Shown piece by piece: positions 6,627 to 11,062 of a DNA stretch of 11,062 nucleotides. The stretch is from an uncultured Angelakisella sp. Lineage in GTDB: Bacteria > Bacillota > Clostridia > Oscillospirales > Ruminococcaceae. The position numbers and the translations under genes were made by a program. The number at the start of each line of letters is the position of its first letter. The stretch's first letter is position 1. The DNA lies in assembly GCA_947564495.1 (NCBI GenBank), contig CANOCD010000020.1, positions 1 to 11,062 of the forward strand, given 5' to 3'. The notes under the pieces are model-generated. The model had not been told where the DNA came from. It was given only the letters and a program-made list of their open reading frames with translations, and made no database searches.

Positions 6627-7319
6627 ATGAAAACGATTTTTCGGGGGGCGGCCCTTGCTTTGGCCCTCTCCCTTGTGATGACCTTGGGGGGCTGCGCCGG
6701 GAAGGAGCCCGCCGGGGAGGCTTCCCAGCCAGAGCCCGAGGCGGCCCCGGCCAAGACCCTGTACCAGCAGGGGGAGGAATTGGCGGCCTGGCTGGTGGAG
6801 ATGGCCGGAAACCGGGACTACCTGAGCCTTTACACCGGGGACGAGGAGGTCCTGGGCGTTCTGGCCCGGGCGGTGGAGGGGAAGGACTACACCAGCCCCA
6901 AGGCGGTGTACAGTGTCACCGTCCCCGGTGACGCCGCCGGGAAGCTCCTGGGGCTCATGGGGATGGAGGGGGCCGACGGCCTGCCGGACCGGCTCCAGCA
7001 GCGGGTCCGGGAGAAGATGATCCAGGCCCTGCCGACCCAGGTGAACGCCATGGCGGGGACCGAGACCCTGGCGGCCGCCAGCATCTGCACCGCCAGCAAG
7101 ACCTTTGTCAACGACCAGGTCACCGAGGGGGTCATCTACCTGTACGCCTACGAGAACGGGGCGCCTGTCGCCGTGACCTTCCTGCCCGGGGAGGACGGGG
7201 CGGTGGCCGCCACCGGGACCTTCCTGCTGGGGGACAGCTTTTCCCTGGAATCCCTGGAGTCTATGGAGGGGATGCTGGGGATGCTGGGTGTGAAGCTGGA
7301 GGAAGTCACGCCGGAATAA
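6627..7319 (+). CDS. lipoprotein of unknown function (230 aa)
   Basis: The N-terminus is a clear lipoprotein signal: basic MKTIFR, a hydrophobic core and the lipobox LGGC with Cys23, so the mature protein is tethered to the outer face of the membrane. A Glu/Pro/Ala linker (about 24-42) follows, as is usual for surface lipoproteins. The rest is a soluble domain of about 185 residues, mixed helix in the first half and likely beta strands around 160-200 (GVIYLYAYENGAPVAVTFLP). I do not recognise the domain. It has no obvious enzyme motif and no Cys besides the lipobox and one at about residue 152. AAAGGA stands about 10 bases before the ATG. It probably belongs to the murD transcript, and a terminator-like hairpin follows it. 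Confidence 0.85.
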   Translation: MKTIFRGAALALALSLVMTLGGCAGKEPAGEASQPEPEAAPAKTLYQQGEELAAWLVEMAGNRDYLSLYTGDEEVLGVLARAVEGKDYTSPKAVYSVTVPGDAAGKLLGLMGMEGADGLPDRLQQRVREKMIQALPTQVNAMAGTETLAAASICTASKTFVNDQVTEGVIYLYAYENGAPVAVTFLPGEDGAVAATGTFLLGDSFSLESLESMEGMLGMLGVKLEEVTPE

Positions 7320-7326
7320 AAACTGC

Positions 7327-7361
7327 GGCCCTGCCGGTCATCGTGCCGGGGGGGCCTTTTT
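7327..7361 (+). terminator. terminator or attenuator before acpS
   Basis: GGCCC (7327-7331) pairs with GGGCC (7352-7356) and CCGG (7334-7337) with CCGG (7346-7349), with a small internal loop between. Five T follow (7357-7361), and the acpS ribosome site GAAAGGAGG begins at once. No promoter fits between this hairpin and acpS, so partial termination or an attenuator role is more likely than a hard stop. Confidence 0.55.
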
Positions 7362-7378
7362 GAAAGGAGGAAAAGCCC

Positions 7379-7750
7379 ATGATCCTGGCAAACGGCGTGG
7401 ACGCCGTGGAGATCGCCCGCATCGCCAAGGCAATCGCCCGCCCCGGCTTTGTGGAGCGGTTCTTTTCCCCGGAGGAGGGGGAGTATTTCCGGAGCCGGAA
7501 GATGGCCCCCCAGACGGTGGCGGGGCACTTTGCCGCCAAGGAAGCCTTTTCCAAGGCCATGGGGACGGGGCTTTCCGGCTTTGACCTGCGGGAGGCGGCG
7601 GTGATCCACGACCAGCTGGGCAGGCCGGAGTACCGCCTTTCCGGGAGGGCCGCCAAGCTGGCGGAGGGCTGGCGGCTCACTTTGTCCATCACACACACCG
7701 CCGATACCGCCATCGCCTTTGCGGTGGCCTGGAAGGAGGAAACGGTATGA
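7379..7750 (+). CDS. acpS: holo-[acyl-carrier-protein] synthase
   Basis: This 123-residue cytoplasmic enzyme transfers 4'-phosphopantetheine from CoA to a Ser of acyl carrier protein, making fatty-acid synthesis possible. It shows the family signature GVDAVEIARI (6-15) with Mg2+ ligand D8, the second signature FAAKEAFSKAMGTG (51-64) with ligand E55, and the C-terminal strand LSITHTADTAIAFAV (102-116). Length is normal for a trimeric AcpS. AAAGGAGG lies 8 bases before the ATG. Its TGA overlaps the nnrD start by 4 bases (ATGA), and acpS-nnrD pairs are common in Firmicutes, which supports both calls. Confidence 0.96.
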   Translation: MILANGVDAVEIARIAKAIARPGFVERFFSPEEGEYFRSRKMAPQTVAGHFAAKEAFSKAMGTGLSGFDLREAAVIHDQLGRPEYRLSGRAAKLAEGWRLTLSITHTADTAIAFAVAWKEETV

Positions 7751-9288
7751 TCCCCTTTGTCACCACCGCCGGGATGAAGGAGCTGGAGGCCCAGGTCGCC
7801 CGGGCCGGGGTCAGCTACCAGGAGATGATGGAGGAGGCGGGGCGGTCCGCCGCCCGGATCATCCTGGAGCGGCTGCCGGTGGAGGGGAAGAAGGCCCTGG
7901 TCCTCTGCGGCAAGGGGAACAACGGCGGGGACGGCTTTGTGGTGGCCCGGTGCCTGGCCCGGGCCGGGGCCCTGGTGACGGTTGCCCTGGTCCAGGGGGA
8001 GCCCGCCACCCCGGAGAGCGGGACCGCTTTCTCCCAGCTCCCCGCCCAGGTGGCGGTGGTCCGGGAGACCGAGGTGGCGGTCCGGCGGCTGGAGGGGTCC
8101 GCCCTGGTGGTGGACGCCATCTTCGGCACCGGCTTTCGGGGGAGCGTCCCGGAGGAACTGGTCCCCCTGTTCCAGGCCGCACGGCAGGCGGGGGAGCGGG
8201 GCGTTCCGGTCATCGCCCTGGACATCCCCAGCGGGGTGGAGGGGGACACCGGCCTCTATGACCGGTGCATCCCCGCCGACCTCACCGTCTGCATGGGGGC
8301 CAGAAAGCCGGCCTGCCTGGTGAACTGGGCCGGGGAGTACCTGGGGGAGCTGGCCATGGGTTCCATCGGGGCCCCCTTAAAGGTGCTGGACGCCTTTTCC
8401 GGCTGGATGGACGCTTTGGACTTTGAGGACTTCCGGCGGTGCCTCCCCCGGCGGAGCCACGCCGGGCACAAGGGGACCAACGGGCGGCTGCTCCTGATCG
8501 CCGGGTCCCGGCAGTACCCCGGGGCGGCCATGCTGGCGGCCTCGGCGGCGGTCCGGTCCGGGGCGGGGTATGTCCGGCTGGCCTCCACCTCCCGGGTCTG
8601 CAAGCTGGTGGCGGGGCGGTGCCCCGAGGTCATCTACACCCTCTGCCGGAAGAACGGCCGGGGGGGCATCTCCGGGGACCAGGGGACCCTGGACCTCCTG
8701 CTGGAGGCTGCCCGGGGGAGCGACGCCATCGCCATGGGCTGCGGCCTGGAGCCGAACGAGGACACTTTGGCCATCGTCCGGGCCCTCCTCCGCCAGGAGA
8801 AGCCGGTGCTGTTGGACGCCGGGGCCATCACCGCCCTGGCCCGGGAGGACGATCCCCTGGGGGTCCTGGAACAGGCCGCCTGCCCGGTCCTCCTCACCCC
8901 CCATCCCGGGGAGTACGCCAGGCTCATCGGGGGCGAGATCGGGCATAATCCCTTGGAGCCGGAGCATACTATGACCAGGAAACCCAAGATCACGTTGCTT
9001 CGGAAGGACTGGGCCACCGGCATCTTCCAGGGGGAGCGGGCGGTCTGGCACTTCGGCGGCTGCGACGGCCTGGCCAAGGGGGGCAGCGGCGACGTCCTCA
9101 CCGGTATCATCGGGGGGATGCTGGCCCAGGGGGCGGAGCCCTTTGACGCCGCCTGGGCCGGGGCCTGGCTCCACGGGCGGGCCGCCCGGCTCTGCGCCAA
9201 GGACTGGTCCCGCCGGGGGATGGCGCCCTCCCAGCTGGCGGACTACCTGGGGGCGGCCTTTCTGGAAGCGGAACAGGAGGAAGGATGA
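7747..9288 (+). CDS. nnrD: bifunctional NAD(P)H-hydrate epimerase / ADP-dependent NAD(P)H-hydrate dehydratase
   Basis: This 513-residue cytoplasmic repair enzyme acts on hydrated NADH and NADPH. The N-terminal YjeF_N domain epimerises R to S forms: GKGNNGGDG (55-63), DAIFGTG (123-129) and DIPSGV (159-164). The C-terminal ribokinase-like domain dehydrates the S form using ADP: HKGTNGRLLLIAGS (241-254), TPHPGEY (384-390) and GGSGD with the likely catalytic D449. Several C-terminal motifs are unusual. GCGLE (331-335) stands where GPGLG is common, DAGAIT (357-362) where DADALN is common, and the segment 399-424 lacks the usual LKGxxT loop. Thus the epimerase call is firm, while full dehydratase activity is less certain. 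It is coupled to acpS and to the next gene by ATGA overlaps. The symbol nnr is used for the fused form in some species. Confidence 0.93.
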   Translation: MIPFVTTAGMKELEAQVARAGVSYQEMMEEAGRSAARIILERLPVEGKKALVLCGKGNNGGDGFVVARCLARAGALVTVALVQGEPATPESGTAFSQLPAQVAVVRETEVAVRRLEGSALVVDAIFGTGFRGSVPEELVPLFQAARQAGERGVPVIALDIPSGVEGDTGLYDRCIPADLTVCMGARKPACLVNWAGEYLGELAMGSIGAPLKVLDAFSGWMDALDFEDFRRCLPRRSHAGHKGTNGRLLLIAGSRQYPGAAMLAASAAVRSGAGYVRLASTSRVCKLVAGRCPEVIYTLCRKNGRGGISGDQGTLDLLLEAARGSDAIAMGCGLEPNEDTLAIVRALLRQEKPVLLDAGAITALAREDDPLGVLEQAACPVLLTPHPGEYARLIGGEIGHNPLEPEHTMTRKPKITLLRKDWATGIFQGERAVWHFGGCDGLAKGGSGDVLTGIIGGMLAQGAEPFDAAWAGAWLHGRAARLCAKDWSRRGMAPSQLADYLGAAFLEAEQEEG

Positions 9289-9815
9289 AAGGTTGGATAG
9301 CGGCCCTGGCGGCCCTGCTGCTCCTTTTGGGGGGCTGCGGCAAACTGGGGGGACAGTCGGAGGACTACGACGCCCTGGTCAAGGAGACCTTGGCCCGGGA
9401 GTACAGCTTTACCGGAAAGATGACCTATGACGGCACCGAGGCGGAGGCCAAGTTCGTCAAGACCGGGGTCTCGGACATCACGGCGGAGTTTTCCGCCCCG
9501 GAGGCCCTTGCCGGGCTGACGGTCGTCACCGCCGGGGAGGAGGTCAAGGTGCAGTTCCGGGGGATGGACGTGGACCTTTCGGCCTACACCCTCCCAACCC
9601 AGTCGGCCCTTGCCCTGCTGCGGGAGATCCTCACCGGGGAAAAGTCGGGGAAGCTCACCGTCAAGGCGGAGGAGGAGACCCTTGTGGCCAGCGGGAGCAT
9701 CCTGCTGACCACCTACGAGATCGTCTTTGACAAGGAGACCATGGAGGTCCGGGAGGTGCGGATTCCCTCCCTGGACGGGGTGGTGGAGGTCAGCGATTTT
9801 GTTTTTACCCAGTGA
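9285..9815 (+). CDS. small lipoprotein of unknown function (176 aa)
   Basis: The lipoprotein signal is short: MKGW, a Leu/Ala core and LGGC with Cys18, so the protein is anchored outside the membrane. The mature part is rich in predicted beta strands (YSFTGKMTYDG, VSDITAEFSAP, LTVVTAGEEVKVQFRG, TYEIVFDKETMEVREVRI). This pattern recalls the half-barrel of LolA/LppX-like lipoprotein carriers, but that resemblance is inferred from pattern alone. No catalytic motif is seen. It starts inside the nnrD stop (ATGA overlap), with AGGAGGAAGG ahead, so it is translated together with nnrD. It is the last gene of the run and is followed by the strong terminator shared with gap. Confidence 0.85.
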   Translation: MKGWIAALAALLLLLGGCGKLGGQSEDYDALVKETLAREYSFTGKMTYDGTEAEAKFVKTGVSDITAEFSAPEALAGLTVVTAGEEVKVQFRGMDVDLSAYTLPTQSALALLREILTGEKSGKLTVKAEEETLVASGSILLTTYEIVFDKETMEVREVRIPSLDGVVEVSDFVFTQ

Positions 9816-9830
9816 CTTCTGAAGGAAACC

Positions 9831-9865
9831 AAAAAAGGGCCCCCTCCCGCCGGGAGGGGGCCCTT
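9831..9865. terminator. strong bidirectional terminator between the nnrD run and gap
   Basis: A 14-pair perfect inverted repeat (9835-9848 with 9852-9865) closes on a 3-base loop. On the minus strand it is followed by an unbroken run of T (complement of A 9831-9836), making it a classic terminator for gap. On the plus strand the tail is CTTCTCAT, which should still stop the converging lipoprotein transcript. Confidence 0.92.
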
Positions 9866-9888
9866 CTCATGCCTTGGAAAGGTCCTGC

Positions 9889-10990
<1,102 letters not shown>

Positions 10991-11062
10991 CCCCCCTGCT
11001 GATAAAACCTTGACAATTTTTTTGCGGAAGGGCGGGCGGGTCATACCCCCGGACCGATACTT

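Noticed and set aside
11010..11015. Perfect TTGACA on the plus strand
   Set aside because: No acceptable -10 is found 16-18 bases downstream (the sequence there is G-rich), so it is not called as a promoter, although a gene to the right cannot be seen.

Overview
The window reads as chromosome of a GC-rich Gram-positive anaerobe, most likely a clostridial Oscillospiraceae relative of Flavonifractor or Lawsonibacter. This placement is inferred from several signs: strong AGGAGG-type ribosome sites, near-consensus sigma-A promoters, Gram-positive lipoprotein signals, an ECF sigma factor of a type common in that family, and an SMI1/KNR4 protein of the clostridial kind. Every gene found is chromosomal in character. 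There is no insertion sequence, phage gene, tRNA, rRNA or CRISPR array, and no gene-free stretch longer than 300 bases.

Layout. Positions 1-314 (minus) hold the first 104 codons of an ECF sigma factor that runs off the left edge, with its own candidate ECF-type promoter. Upstream of it, also minus, are an S1-domain RNA-binding protein (530-1462) and a full-length P2A calcium-type ATPase (1571-4183). The ATPase has a near-perfect sigma-A promoter. That promoter is back to back with an equally good one driving the plus-strand run.

The plus-strand run (4389-9815) is murD (peptidoglycan ligase), an SMI1/KNR4-like protein with a His/Cys-rich tail, an unlisted 44-codon membrane miniprotein, a lipoprotein of unknown function, acpS, nnrD and a second small lipoprotein. 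acpS/nnrD and nnrD/lipoprotein share 4-base ATGA overlaps, so these three are probably translationally coupled. A terminator-like hairpin sits just before acpS and may split or attenuate the run. The run converges on gap (glyceraldehyde-3-phosphate dehydrogenase, 9889-10908, minus), and a strong bidirectional terminator lies between them.

The genes cover envelope building (murD, two lipoproteins, the miniprotein), cofactor and acyl-carrier upkeep (acpS, nnrD), ion transport (ATPase) and glycolysis (gap). I see no clearly new multi-gene system. The points most worth a second look are the His/Cys-tailed SMI1-like protein, the 44-aa membrane miniprotein, a divergent segment across the active-site region of the NnrD dehydratase domain, and a T-tract element (ATTTTTTGCSG) that recurs upstream of three minus-strand promoters.
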